Counted from the first letter of the stretch, positions 21,635-33,718 are shown. The stretch: 64,000 nucleotides of DNA from Nannochloris sp. 'desiccata' (GCA_019044685.2 JAGTXX020000013.1:392608-456607); one strand, 5' to 3'. The notes: generated from the sequence alone by a model not told the origin. Translations and numbers: made by a program.

Positions 21635-22696
21635 TCAACAGATCAACTGCACCTTGACCACCCCTTTCTTCTGCGCTTCCTCTAGTGCCTTGACCCCATC
21701 TTCTAGCGGCAATGCTGCACTCAACATTGCCTTGACGAGCTGTTTTGTCTCCGCTTTCCTTAGCATCTCTAAAGCAGGGGGGAATGGACCGCAGCGTGAT
21801 CCGACCACCGTTTTTTCATTGACGACCACATCATTCGCAACTGCGCTCCATGTTAACACCGTCTTTGGGTCTTTAACCACCGCAGAACATGTTGACTTTT
21901 GAATTATGGTACCTAGCGGCGGAGTTAGAGCCAGTGCTAATAATATACCTTGAGGAGAGCCTGACGCCTCAATAACAATGTCAAACTTTCCAGCGTAGTC
22001 TGCAGCAGTGGTATCTGTAACGACAATACCTGTGACACCTACAGGTTCGAGGAGATCGAGCTTATTTTGGTGCCGGCCGAAACAAGTAACTGATGCTGGC
22101 GATGAAGACGGCGACAGAGAAGAAGAGGTGGTGGTTGAATTTTTATTTTGATAGGTGGCAATAACGTGCGCAACAAGTAACCCAAGTTTTCCATCGCCAA
22201 TAACAGCTATATTTTCATCTGGGCGGATCATGCCTTGCTCAGCAACGCGGCACGCAGCTGCCAGGGGTTCAGCAAAACAAGCTTCGTCGTCTGTGATGTC
22301 GTCAGGAACAAGATGCAAGTTTTCTAAAGGGAGAGTGCAATATTCAGCCATACATCCATCTTTCGCTATGATGCCTAAAACTGTGCGTTTAGGAGCGTGG
22401 TTGCGTCTAAAAATTGGGTCAGGGTGGTCGCATCCTGAGCATTTGCAGTTGATTTCACCAACCACACGGCTGTTAATGAAAGAGGGGTCACTGGGTGATT
22501 CTGTAATTACTCCGACAAATTCGTGACCTAATGTGTGATCAAATCCAGGTACATACCCGCCAATGATTTGGGAATCGGTTGAACAGATACCACATCGAGA
22601 TATTTTTATCAAAACTTCAAATGGAGATGGTTTTGGGATCTCGACATCTTCTACTCGCAAGCCCTCTGTCTCTGAAAACCTCAATGCTTTCATCAT
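21635..22696 (-). CDS. Zinc-type MDR alcohol dehydrogenase, bacterial-like
   Basis: Intron-free, 353 aa, start ATGATG at 22696/22693. The medium-chain dehydrogenase pattern is complete: SRCGICSTDSQI (catalytic Zn Cys), GHEFVGVI (Zn His and Glu), VVGEINCKCSGC and NRTVLG-like KRTVLGI (structural-zinc loop, with Cys spacing altered), CFAEPLAAACRVAEQ and IAVIGDGKLGLLVA (Rossmann dinucleotide loop). The wording VGEIN...RTVLGI.xKDG.xAEY and GDGKLGLL is typical of a bacterial MDR subgroup also found in some algae. Substrate unknown. A Ser-rich loop (STTTSSSLSPSSSPAS) interrupts the Rossmann domain. Lack of introns fits old transfer, but other genes here are also intron-free. Confidence 0.85.
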   Translation of the reverse strand: MMKALRFSETEGLRVEDVEIPKPSPFEVLIKISRCGICSTDSQIIGGYVPGFDHTLGHEFVGVITESPSDPSFINSRVVGEINCKCSGCDHPDPIFRRNHAPKRTVLGIIAKDGCMAEYCTLPLENLHLVPDDITDDEACFAEPLAAACRVAEQGMIRPDENIAVIGDGKLGLLVAHVIATYQNKNSTTTSSSLSPSSSPASVTCFGRHQNKLDLLEPVGVTGIVVTDTTAADYAGKFDIVIEASGSPQGILLALALTPPLGTIIQKSTCSAVVKDPKTVLTWSAVANDVVVNEKTVVGSRCGPFPPALEMLRKAETKQLVKAMLSAALPLEDGVKALEEAQKKGVVKVQLIC

Positions 22697-23134
22697 TGTA
22701 AAAATATGTTTATTGCAAATGTATCAAGTTTAAATGCCATGCATGATGGGTGGGAAAGAGGAACAAAATAAGTGATGGTGGCCATGGCGCCAGTCGCTAT
22801 GGCTCTGCCAGCCGCCAGCACCAAGTACAGTTCTTTGCTTTCAACCTGGTGTGTTTGGGACTTTAGCAAGGCAGCCTCGACCTCAAAGTTACTCCAAAAT
22901 GAACATTTGCATACATTCTTTCGCCAAAAATTCAATCGAGGCCATGCATTTGTCACTTTGTCCTTGTGCCTTCCCCACACCTTCCAGAACTCTATTTGAC
23001 ACCTCCGTCGCACCTCTTTGCCTTCTTTTCAACAGAAATTCCCTAGTTCCTACATTCTTATAACTTTATAAACTTTGTTTAACGCAGAATCATCCAAGAA
23101 AGAACCTTTGGCCCACCGCAACAGCCCTAACTCA
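22697..23134. promoter_or_regulatory. Divergent region, MDR dehydrogenase / BAH-DYAD gene
   Basis: 438 bp. A possible acceptor (gtttaacgcag, ending at 23087) about 50 bp before the ATG at 23135 suggests a 5' UTR intron for the BAH-DYAD gene. No other gene seen. Confidence 0.35.
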
Positions 23135-25945
23135 ATGCAGACTGCCCAGCCAGAAGGCGCTCCTCAGGAAGCACCTGGTGCCCCAGCTCCTGGCCCAAAC
23201 ATCCATTGGGTGGGTCCGCCTATGTACATACATAATGATCTATCGCACTATAGAGCTGCAAACGTTGCAGGCCAGCAAATTTCCATAGGTTAGTAATTAT
23301 ATTTTAAAGCTTGCGTGAGCCTTTTAAAGCAAGCTAAAACCCAAGCCAAGGTGCAGCTTTTCGCAGCCTTGGAGGCTCTACTATAACTTTATAGGCTATG
23401 TTGTACACAACAAAACTTCGCAAAGAGATTCTTGAGCCTTGTTCTCTCGGTTTTCCTTCCACTTCCTTCTTTCATTTTTTGGCTCCTGAGTAGGATTTCC
23501 TCCCTCGTTCTAAACTACCCACACAAAGAAAACTTAAATCTTTCCCCTTTCTCTATTCTATTTTTACAGGTGAATTTGTATATTTACAACCTTCTGACCC
23601 TACCGCCCCTCTCTACATCGGTCGTATTGATGATTTTCTCGTTTCTAACGATGCTCCGTCAGCCACTGTGACTTGGTTTTATCGCCCTCAAGAGTTAAAT
23701 ATAGACACCCCTCTTCCCGTATTCGACAACGAAGTCTTTGCTGCCGATGAAAGTGAGACGCATCCTTTAGATTCTGTGGCTGGGAGGTGCTTGGTAGTGG
23801 CCCCTGGTGGTCCAACACAGCTGCCTGCTGGCGCAGGCGGTGTCGGTGGAGGTGGAGCTCTGGATGTTTATGTGTGCAGCAGGAAATATATCTCTGCAGA
23901 AGGGTAAGAAGAAGAATAGACTGCCCATAGTTAACTTTGTCCAATAGAAAACTTTCTAGCTCTATTTCATTACGTTCTCAATTTTTGCCATTGAGAACGT
24001 TCTGAAAATTGAAAAATTAGTATTTTGTCTGTTTATCTGAGATGTATATCTTAATTACTTGACCTCTATATTTTGCAGGAGAGTTGTGCCCTTTGCTGAT
24101 GAGCAACTAGGCAACGAAGCCCGTCCCTTTGTCCTCGTCAACGGCCGTATCTTAGCTCGACCAGCAGCTGGTGCCTTTCTCAAACAACAACATGCCCCTG
24201 CAGCGGAACAACCAGCACGACAGCAACCCTCGTCTCGTGGAGCCAGCAAAAGAAGAAAGCGAGAAAAGACTCCTAGCACGACTTCACATCGTAAACGTAC
24301 CTCCCCAGGTGGAAATGGCGGCCAATTTGTTGCCGCTGCTACTGTAGATGCAGGCACTACAGCAGCGCCTAGTGGATCAGTTTCCCACGGTGGGATAGCC
24401 ACATCAGACAGGAGCGGTGGCGGTACCGGTGCAGGTACAGGCAGTGGCACCCCACGTGGAGCTCCTCCCTCCTCCCCCCGCAATCGTAAAGAACACCACG
24501 GTAGGTGGAGTACCGACCGCTATGAAGCTGCACAACGTTCACTTATTCATATCTTACGCTTGATGGGGGCTACCTCGCCTGACGTCTCGATTCTCCGCCC
24601 GACTTTAAGAGAAGAAGCAAGGAAGGTAATCGGCGATACAGGCCTTCTTGATCATCTATTGAAGCATTTAGCTGATCAAGTAGTCAGTCCGGAAGGGGAG
24701 CGGTTACGTCGTCGTCACAACCGAGAAGGTCATATGGAATATTGGCTTCAGAACCCAGCCGCAATGGAAGAGGAAGAAAAAATGATGCAAAATGAGTTGA
24801 CTGCGTTGACCAGCGAGCTTCGTGAAGTACGGGAAGCTCGCCATGCGTTACAAACTGTACGAACAGAAGCTGCACAAGCAATTCAAGCTGTTTCTGGTCT
24901 AAAAGAACACCCTACAGAAGCAGCGGCGGGGTTAGTAGGCATGCAAACACCAGTAGAGCTAGCCGCCAGGATGGATGCCGTTGAGCTAGCAAACGTTAAT
25001 TTGCAGCGTAGACTGTACGATGCTGAGTCATTAGCTGCTTCTGGTATCGAAGAATTACGTAAGGAACTTTCCGAAGCTGGGCATGTATTGGGTGAACATA
25101 TTGGAACCTTCCAAAAGGCTACAGAAGAGCTGACCCAGCGCTGTCGGGAGCTGGAGTTCAAGTCGGCAGTGGCTTCGGAAGATGCTGCTGGGAGGTTTGA
25201 AGCTGTTAGTGCTGCTTTAACTCAAGCTGTGGGCGTTACGAATATGTTTAGGCAGGAAATGGCACAGAGGGATGTGATTTTGGGTTATTTGCAAAGAGAG
25301 ATGGCCGGGTTAAGGCAAGCATTGGCAACGGTGGCTATGGCAGGAGCACCACCTGCTGTGACTTCACCTCAGCAGGCACAGCAGCAGCAGCAACAACAGC
25401 AAATGTCGCCTGTTGTGACTTCTACTACTACTACCAGCCAAACACCACTTCCGTCTCAACCTGCTCAGGTAGCAGCAGCAAGACCCTCTCTTCCTGTTCA
25501 ACAACAGCAGCAACAACCCTTCTCAGCGGTGCCTGCTCCTTTCGCCGCTCAGCCTGCTACCACTACACCTGCTGGTGCTGCTGGTGCTGGTGATAAAGAC
25601 GGCCTGGCAGCAGGAGCAGCAGTACCTGGTAGTAACTACCAACCTCTCACTCCCTTGAAACCCTCTGGTAGCGGCCTCTCTGCCGGTGGTCCTGCTGCTG
25701 CTGCTACTCCAGTACCATCTGCTGCTCTGGACGGTGGCGGTGGTGATGCTGCAACAGCTCCAGTTGCTGGCACTACAAGTCCTCCCGTACAATCTACAAA
25801 TGACGTTAAAGATGAGGAAATGCCTCTTCAGATGTCGCGACAAGCATTAGAGCCTGCTACGATTACTCTGGCTGCACATGAAGGTGGTAATTCTCCGAAA
25901 CTTGCATCAACAACTGCACAAAAGGAATTTGCACCGCCGTTGTAG
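23135..25945 (+). CDS. BAH domain protein with DYAD/SWI1-like domain
   Basis: Exons 23135-23288, 23570-23903 and 24079-25945, 784 aa. Residues about 40-175 look like a BAH domain: GEFVYLQPSDPTAPLYIGRI, DDFLVSNDAPSATVTWFYRP, ELNIDTPLPVFDNEVFAADE and LDVYVCSRKYISAEG. After a basic linker (SKRRKREK) comes a segment near residue 300: RWSTDRYEAAQRSLIHILRL, ILRPTLREEARKVIGDTGLL, DHLLKHLADQVV and RHNREGHMEYWLQNPA. This strongly resembles the conserved region of plant DYAD/SWITCH1/AMEIOTIC1 (GDTGLLDHLLKHMAGKV, EYWLE). Coiled coils follow to about residue 450, then a long Gln/Ala/Pro-rich tail. A nuclear chromatin or meiotic role is inferred. Confidence 0.82.
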
Positions 25946-26528
25946 AATAAGAGTAGTTTAGAATGAGATTGATTCTGGTGATGTCAGCAAACGACCATAG
26001 TGGTGGGTAACTGTAGCACCTATGAAGCGTGATTTCATTAGTCATAATAAATAGACATATTGGTACTTAGATATTGCACAGAAAATAAAATAAAAGATAA
26101 AAGCACTTGATATAGAATGAATCTCTCCTGGCGCTCTGGTGTGCAACTTGAAAAATTTTCTTCCTTTTTTCTTTTTGTTAATTGCTTTGCCTGTATTCTT
26201 TTATTCAATATCTTTTATCATTCAACTACTAGCATTGCATCTATTTACTTGTCGTTTACCTCTGCTTGCCTCCCTCTACTTGTCTTGTGTTGTTTACCTT
26301 AGGTTTAGTTAATTTATGCAGTTTTAGCGGTTTTGTTGTCTTTTGGGCTTTTTTTGTTATCGCGCTGCACCATTGTTAGAGAATAGATAGATGAAAAATA
26401 ATCCGTTCCTATTACCTAGTTAGTTATTAGTCAAAAAGTTACATAATAGCTATCATAGGTCAATGGGGTGGAAAGAAAAAAAAATACACGCCAAGCAATT
26501 TACCCTCCTCCGGAGGTGAAAAAGTTTT
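25946..26528. other. Convergent intergenic region
   Basis: 583 bp between BAH-DYAD and RPB6 3' ends. T-rich, with no supported ORF or RNA gene. Confidence 0.35.
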
Positions 26529-27209
26529 TCAATCTCTTTCATGGATAGCCAGTTCATCTAATTTCCAATCTTCAAAACTCCCATCAGGAAGGTATCTTCT
26601 AATAATAAACGGAATCTTCTTTTCACGCAGCTCCTTGTAGGCAATTTCCAAAGGGTCGGTCTCCCCCTCGACAGCGACCATGGGGGGAGCGTTCATCGAG
26701 AGCTGAAGCGCACGTGTACCTAGAACACGAGCTTTTTCGTATTTTGTTAGGAATCTGGTGGTGATACGGACAGTGTTGCCTTCTCTTTGTCTTCCTTCAG
26801 CATCGAATATTTGTGCTTCAGGACCTGTAGAAGGAAAAAGTAAAAGTGAGCGGGGAAGATGAGAAAATTGAACTTGTGTGGAGAAATTTGAGAGGGTAAA
26901 TTTAGTTATGGGGTTTGATAGGCAGTGAATTGGTGTACAATCGTACCTTCAAGACCTGGATGGTCTGTATCTATAGCTTCATCCTCTTCTTCTCCATCAT
27001 ATTGCTCCTCTGGCTCCTCATCAAATTCATCACCGACAAATCTATACAGGGGAGGGGAATGAGAAAACCGTGATGAATATATTATTCATTGTAAATTAAT
27101 GGGTATGGTTCAAAGTTTTAAAGCCACCGAGAGGCCTCTTGCGAAAATCATGCAACATTTATATATATACATATATATTTCATGCGTACCCTTCAAAGTC
27201 ATCATCCAT
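26529..27209 (-). CDS. RPB6: RNA polymerase I/II/III common subunit RPB6
   Basis: Three exons: 27190-27209 (only 20 nt), 26947-27041 and 26529-26824; 136 aa. The N-terminus is acidic ([20 protein letters not shown]), as in all eukaryotic Rpb6. The conserved C-terminal half reads [60 protein letters not shown] and [15 protein letters not shown], nearly identical to the universal family. It is shared by all three nuclear RNA polymerases and lies beside the clamp. The gene is easily missed because its start sits in a 20-nt exon. Confidence 0.96.
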
Positions 27210-27761
27210 CGTGTTTGATTTGTTTCTAAATGAATTATCCTGGTTTAAAGTGATTTGCTTACAAATGAGTTTGATATCATAGTTGTATAAGGCATCGCAG
27301 GCAATTTATTTCCCCTGGGCCAGCGGCCACAGCGCCGACTGCTGAGTTCAACCCTCAGAGTTGACCCTTTAGCTCTTCTCTATGCTTCTAATTCAAGTAT
27401 GCTACTAAAGCAATTACAGTAAAGATTCACAAAGACAAGAAAGCAGGAAATAGGCGAAATGGAGTACATCTAACATGTTGAAAAATAATAATTTAAAAGA
27501 AAAGAAAAAAATTGGTTGTGAAGTGGAATTATTTCGTTTCGCTACCTACAGAACTACCTAGATTCGAGGTTGATACACCACGTCGAACTAGAAATACCTA
27601 AAAAGAAAGCCATTAAAGGAAGGTACACATTACGTATTAGCTATTATTCCCGCACAAACCAAAACGAGAGCACATGGCAGCAGCGACGGTGGCGGTGGGA
27701 TGAGAAGGAAAAAAAAAAACAGAAAATTTGTTGAGAATAGTGAAAATTGAGAAAGGAATTA
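27210..27761. other. Intergenic, GT49 3' end to RPB6 start
   Basis: 552 bp between two minus-strand genes. A CTGAG/CTCAG stem with TTCAACC loop at about 27347-27363 mimics a tRNA T-arm, but no cloverleaf fits. Nothing else. Confidence 0.35.
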
Positions 27762-29512
27762 TTATCTCTTAGTTTCCTTCAATGCTTCACTAGTATTACC
27801 ATCACCACCACCGTCTTCACTCCCCCTACCCATCAAATTCTCTACATCAGCGTCTGACACCAAATCTTTAGGACAAAATACAGTGTGAGGCGCATAGGTG
27901 GCTTTCTCTACCTCTGCCTCTACGAGAGCTCTCAAATCATCCATAGGACTCTCACCACGGCGTTTTTCTAAAACAAAAGTATTTGCAGCCTTTGTTTTCA
28001 CGTGGGGAACGTGAATAACAAAACCGAACGGGTGTACATGGAAGCTCACTCCAAGGCCATTCAATTGATTAATGTACGCAATCTTGTTGCCTCCATATCC
28101 CACAAAGCGTTCGTCGGCCCAGGGTGCTACGTTTCTATGCATCACCAAGAACGGCTCGTATCTAGGTTCGTAATTCGCGCGGTAGGTTACCGGTTTCGTC
28201 AAACGAACCCATTTGGTTGTGTTGGTTGGACCATGACCCCAAGGTGCATCTTGGCCGTTAAAGGCATCCACTTTTCCCGAGAGATATTGCTCTCTCATTC
28301 CATCTTTTCCCAACATAACACAATTTCTCGCCAAATTCTGTGCCATAATTAAGTCTTGTTTACGATTTGTGATTTCAAAAGCGGGTAAAACTAATGCTTT
28401 CTTCATTGCAGTCAACTCTGCCATCTGATTATACACTGCAGGATCTCTATAGCCAGGTTCAGGCAATCCTAGATTTGGGCTGGCTACGAAATCTACATCA
28501 AGCATGAATGTCAGCTCGGTAATGGACATACGTAAAGCACGATTGCGTAATGAATTAATAGGATACTTTTCTGGATCGAGGGGGTCTAGAAATTGGCCAA
28601 CCAGCTCCATGTGCAAAGCACACTGGGCTGTGCCTTCCATGAAGTGGAAGAATGAGTCCATCCCGCGAATTACATCTTCCAATGTGGTGTTGATGTAGGT
28701 CGGGATGATGGGGGTGCCGTCAGAACCGTTGCGGAAGAGAGGGACGTAGACGACGGCCGCAAGAGGGTCGGTCCACGTACGGCACTGATTTTCTAACATG
28801 GGGAGCCTGTTTGTAATACAGAAGAGAGAAGAGGGAATGCTAGTTAATAATTGTGAAATATATGGCATAGGGTGTTGAAGCAATTGACGAGGGTAGTTGC
28901 CAGCAACGTAGGAGTTCTTATTTGAATGCGGCTAGGGAGCGGCGAATTGGCAAAATGAGAAAATGTTGGGCAGGCAAGTATTCAAAGGCTCAAACTGAAA
29001 ATGCGCACGTGCGGGTGAACTGAGAAGTGCAATAGAAGCATCTTACCTATCGGCAGAGAGCTGTGTCATGAGAGTGATGCTCTCTCTTGGTCGTTGCTTA
29101 TTGGTCCTCCATTCCTGCACCAGCACCAGTTTTGGGAGGTCTTCGCCACCCTTTTTGCAACTCCGGTGTGGATCCACATTTTGCGGCATGTTGTCTATTA
29201 ATTTGCGGGAGACCTTCTCCCCCTGGCCAGCTTCGACCGTTCTATAACTCGAGCTCGCATTGCCTCTATACCAAGCTGAATTCGTCAACCCAGATACTGC
29301 ATGAGCCTCCCAGCTAACTTGGGCCTGCAACAAAAGTCAAAGTGAGTGAATTACAATGCTCGGAATCGGACTTTACTCGCCAGACCTTCAAATTTAGATT
29401 AGTCGCTCACCAAAATGCAAGGGACGATTACTAAAGCTAGAAGCCCTGCAACCCGTCTCTTTCTAAAGAATGATGTATCATCCGACGCATAAACCACTTT
29501 TCCCGCAGTCAT
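27762..29512 (-). CDS. LARGE/B4GAT1-type glycosyltransferase (GT49)
   Basis: Exons 29411-29512, 29047-29324 and 27762-28806, 474 aa. Type II membrane topology: a short cytosolic start, then RKRRVAGLLALVIVPCILAQ as the signal anchor. The lumenal part has SITLMTQLSADRLPMLENQC, WTDPLAAVVYVPLF, YPINSLRNRALRMSITELTF, MLDVDFVASPNLGL (DxD metal site), LVLPAFEITN, YEPFLVMHRNVAPWADERFV and GYGGNKIAYINQLNGLGVSF. These are the hallmarks of the GT49 fold (YPVNxLRNxA, DxDF, WDERFxGYGxNK). Human members add glucuronic acid in Golgi glycan synthesis. Donor and acceptor here are unknown. Confidence 0.88.
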
Positions 29513-29981
29513 CGTGTCATATACGTCAACCACTAGATAAAAAAAAGAGTTGAGATTTCAGATCCTCTCAATTGTGCTTATATTTATGAGGTAAAGCAAC
29601 ATCCGACCGCTTGAAACTATGCATGAACGCTCAATGCTTCTATACAAACTGTTAGATTTACAAATATGCGGGGAACAGAAATTCAGCACGTCTCAACTGC
29701 CGGGCTAGCTACAACCCAGCCTTCTTCCCAGGAACTTCCTGCTAAAATTTCGAGATTCTCTAACCCAACAGGCATAAACTGAAAATATTACATTCCACTG
29801 TTATCCTTATAAAGGGCAGCATTCATCAACAGCGTACAAGATAAGAAGGCAATGTGCCAAGGCCCCAGCAAGCGCGAAATGCGTTGAAACAATAAAAGCA
29901 AGAGAGCGGGCATCGCTTCCCACCCCTGAGAACAGAAAGAAACTCAAGAGAAAAATTCAATACTTTTGTTCCTTACTTCAT
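29513..29981. other. Intergenic, AlaRS 3' end to GT49 start
   Basis: 469 bp between minus-strand genes, with no supported feature beyond the presumed GT49 promoter. Confidence 0.35.
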
Positions 29982-32900
29982 CTAACTCAGCTTAAGAGCA
30001 GCCAAATCAGCAGCTACCTTTGCCGCGTCGTCAATCGCCTCCACCTTGGGTCCCATTCCTTGTGCATTGGTAGGTTTACCTCCACCTTTACCACCAAGAA
30101 CCTCGAGTGCAGCTTTGACCCACTCACCAGCTGGCAATTTCTTAGAAAGATCATCAGGGACACCGGCATAGGCAAGCCCTTTACCATCTCCTTCAGCGAA
30201 AAACATAACAGCCAAACCAGGATGACGTTTTTGGATAGCATTCCAGGCTTCCTGCAATGCTTTGACATCAAGCCCAACATCAGGCACCCTTGTGATTAGG
30301 AAATTTTGACCAGCTTCTGCTGCCTTATCAGCAGCTTCGACTGCAGCTTCCACTGCTTTAGCTTTATTCGCAGCACCAGCTTTTTTCTGCTCTTCCATCA
30401 CAGCCTTGATTAAAATTTGAACCTGTTCACGTAAAAGGGCTTTCCGAGCAGCAGGGATTGCTGCTTGATCAACTGCAATTTTCAACTCAGTCGCCTCAGA
30501 AGACATTTCCGCAGGGTTCTTTGCTTGTGCAGCTTTGATCTTAGCTTCAAGCTCATCTGCAGCTGCGATCGCAGCTGCTGCTTCAGCTCCAGTCACAGCA
30601 ATAATTCTCCGGACACCCTTGGCAATTCCCTCTTCGCTTAGAAGAGCAAACTTTCCAGCTGCAGCTGTATTGGTAAGATGAGTACCTCCGCAGAATTCCA
30701 CAGAGTATGCCATATTATCTTCATTTTTAGGGTCAGCTATAAGCTCATCTACCGACTTTCCAACTGAAACAACCCTAACAGGGTCAGGATAGACTTCCCC
30801 AAATACCGCTCTTAAAGTATTAATTTCTTTAGCTTGGGCTAAAGCAACGTCTTTAGTGAAGACGTCTCTGGGCGAATCAACAAACTGAGCACAAATAGCT
30901 TCCACTTTACCTAATTCTTCGGCTGAAACAGGGCCTTTATTGGTAAAATCGAACCGAAGACGCTCTGGTTGGACGATAGACCCCTTTTGATCGACATGAT
31001 CGCCCAAAACTTCACGCAAAGCAAAGTTCAGAACATGTGTAAACGTATGGTTGGGCATAATGCAGTTACGACGATCCATATCGATGGCAGCAGTGACGTC
31101 ATCCCCGACGGAAACTACCGCCCCATCAGTGATAGTACAAATATGTAATACATAGCCTGCAGCGACGATGGTGTCTTGAACAGTGACTCCAGTACCAGCG
31201 CTATTCTTTACGGAACCGGTATCCGCGACTTGACCACCAGATTCAGCGTAAAATGGAGTCTTCTCCAATACAATACCGACCATCCCGTCCTCTGAAGCCT
31301 CCTTGGTGCTCTGTACGAATCCATTTTTAGTCATAATAGCAGCCACTTTGGTAGAAACAACCTCACCAGTATATTTAGCAGAATCATCGGTCAAAGGGAC
31401 GTTATTAGTAGCCAACCAGGCAGTAGCCTCAGCCTCAAATTTAAGTCCATTCACACCTCCTTTCTTCGCACCGGCTCTAGAGAGCTCCTTTGCGTCCTCC
31501 ATTGCCTTGGCAAAGCCTTCCATATCCACACTCAACCCAGATTCTTCTGCCATAAGCTCGGTTAGATCAACGGGGAAGCCAAAAGTATCCCATAGCGTGA
31601 ATGCATCAGGGCCGGAAATTTTCCCACCAGATGACGTTGCTGCCATTTTATGAAATCTTTCAAGCCCCTTAATTAAAGTTCTAGAGAACGCCGTTTCCTC
31701 CTCTAAGATGATTTCTTTAATCTTTGCACGGTTCCTTTCAAGCTCAGGGAATGCGGGGCTCATGGTATCCACAACGACGTCCACTAAAGTAGAAAAGAAA
31801 CCTTCGGGTCCCCCAAGAACTTCCCGGCCAAAACGGACCCCCCGACGTAAAACGCGGCGTAAAACGTATTCACGCCCTTCATTGCCAGGACGAGATCCAT
31901 CAGAAATAGCGAAACATAACGTACGGATATGATCTGCAACCACACGGTATGCCATATCTTTATTACCTTTATCTTCGGCGCCCAAAAGATCTGTGTAGGG
32001 TTCAGGATGTCCAGTGACCTTTTGGATAGCATCAAATATAGGCATGAAGATGTCAGTAGCATAATTTGAAGATTTGCCTTGTAACACAGAGGTAACACGC
32101 TCGAATCCAGCTCCAGTGTCAACATGCTTTGCAGGGAGGGTCTTTAAAGAGCCATCAGCTTCACGATTGAACTGCACAAAGACCAAATTCCAGATTTCCA
32201 GCACGTTGGGATCGTCTGCGTTGACTAATTCCGGGACCTCCCGACCACCAATGCGGTCAAAATGGATTTCAGAGCAAGGACCACAGGGGCCTTGATCACC
32301 CATTTCCCAAAAATTGTCTTTGGCTCCAAAGGGGAGGACGCGGTTTTCAGGTAAATAGCGCAACCAAATTTTGCGAGCTTCCTCATCAGCAGGTAGGCCT
32401 AATTTAGCATCACCACCGAAGTAAGAAGCATAGAGTCTGTCTTTGGGGATTTTGTAGACTTCGGTGAGGAGTTCCCATGCCCAGGTGATGGCCTCGTCTT
32501 TGAAGTAATCACCGAAAGACCAATTGCCAAGCATCTCGAAGAATGTGTGATGATAGTTGTCTTTTCCGACATCATCAAGATCATTGTGCTTTCCGCCAGC
32601 ACGGATGCACTGTATATCGGAGAGAAAAGAGGAGAAAAAAAAGAGGGTTGAGAGAAGAAAAAGTCGTGCCGTCGAGAATCAAACCAGATAAGTTGAGGGT
32701 TAAAATCACCTTTTGAGAGTTGCATGCGCGAGTCAGCTTGCTCATATCACTGTTAGGATCAACAGTGCCCAAGAAAACTGCACAAAAAGAGCGGAAAAGA
32801 GGTGACAAACTGGCCATCGTGACCAGATGAGAGAGAGGTGATCTTCTGATATAATTAGACTTACTTGGCTTATACTGGTTCATCCCTGCAAATAACCAAG

Positions 32901-33207
32901 TCGTCAATTTAGTAATACATAGAAATGGAGCCATTCATTTGTAAGGATATAACAAAATCAAGCGAGATCCATGCCAAAAGCATCTCAACCTACCAGCATT
33001 TGCGAACAACAAAGTGGGATCGTTGACGGGGACAACTGATGAACTAGGCCACATGGTATGGTTCTTCGACTCGAAGAACTCGATGAAGGCTTTGCGCACA
33101 TTGGCGCCACTCCATTGTGTTGAACTCATTCTGACTTGCAAGCGGGTGCTTCCACGACCCACTCTCTTAAGTGCACTAATATGCGCACGACCAAAAGAGA
33201 GTTGCAT
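29982..33207 (-). CDS. AARS: Alanyl-tRNA synthetase, probably dual-targeted
   Basis: Exons 32994-33207, 32865-32885 (21 nt), 32710-32777 and 29982-32609, 976 aa. Catalytic core: [77 protein letters not shown] and [14 protein letters not shown]. Editing domain: [20 protein letters not shown] and [20 protein letters not shown]. The C-Ala domain ends the protein. Residues 1-26 are Arg-rich ([20 protein letters not shown]) and precede a second ATG (MSSTQWSG) that matches the cytosolic start. One gene could therefore supply organelle and cytosol. It charges tRNA-Ala and clears mischarged Ser or Gly. Confidence 0.97.
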
Positions 33208-33718
33208 TAATTCGATCGGATTTTGCAAAGATTTGAGCAATGTGAGCTTGGTGATCTGGTTAAGAGAGGTGTGAGGCTGAATGCTGCTGTCGCCCCCCCC
33301 CCCCCCCCCCCCAAATGCATTTATTCTGCAGTGCTGGAGGTCAATTTCTTGGGCAGGCTGGTGACAGGAGTGTATTACTGGACATGCTGTGAAAAGGGTA
33401 GAAGGGCAGAGGGTGCATGCACTGCGGGAGACTGCCTTAGCAGTCTACCGCCACCACCGGCACGGCCACGCCCTCAGTGCTGCTTCTTACGATTCTTCCC
33501 CTCGCTCTCTCCTAGGAAATGTTTCAGCTCTGCGCTATTCTTGCTGTGCACTTTACCTAGTAGTAGCACTTAACAACGAGTCTACAAGCAAGTTTCTGTT
33601 CCAGAGCAACTATGCTTTCGCAGCCTCTCTTCGGGGTCAAATTGTTTTCGTGACGAGGATTTAATTCAGCTCCATGGTAGCTATGCATGCCAGTTTTAAT
33701 CCTTTCATTTTAACAAGT
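33208..33718. promoter_or_regulatory. Divergent region AlaRS / eS26 with a C20 tract
   Basis: 511 bp between two translation genes. A pure run of 20 C lies at 33293-33312. The ORFs over it are artefacts. Confidence 0.45.

Noticed and set aside
24055..24483. Long reverse-strand ORF over the BAH-DYAD gene
   Set aside because: Shadow of the real exon, giving a low-complexity Pro/Cys-rich product.
27287..27370. tRNA-like T-arm CTGAG-TTCAACC-CTCAG
   Set aside because: No matching acceptor stem, D-arm or anticodon arm can be drawn upstream, so it is a chance hairpin.
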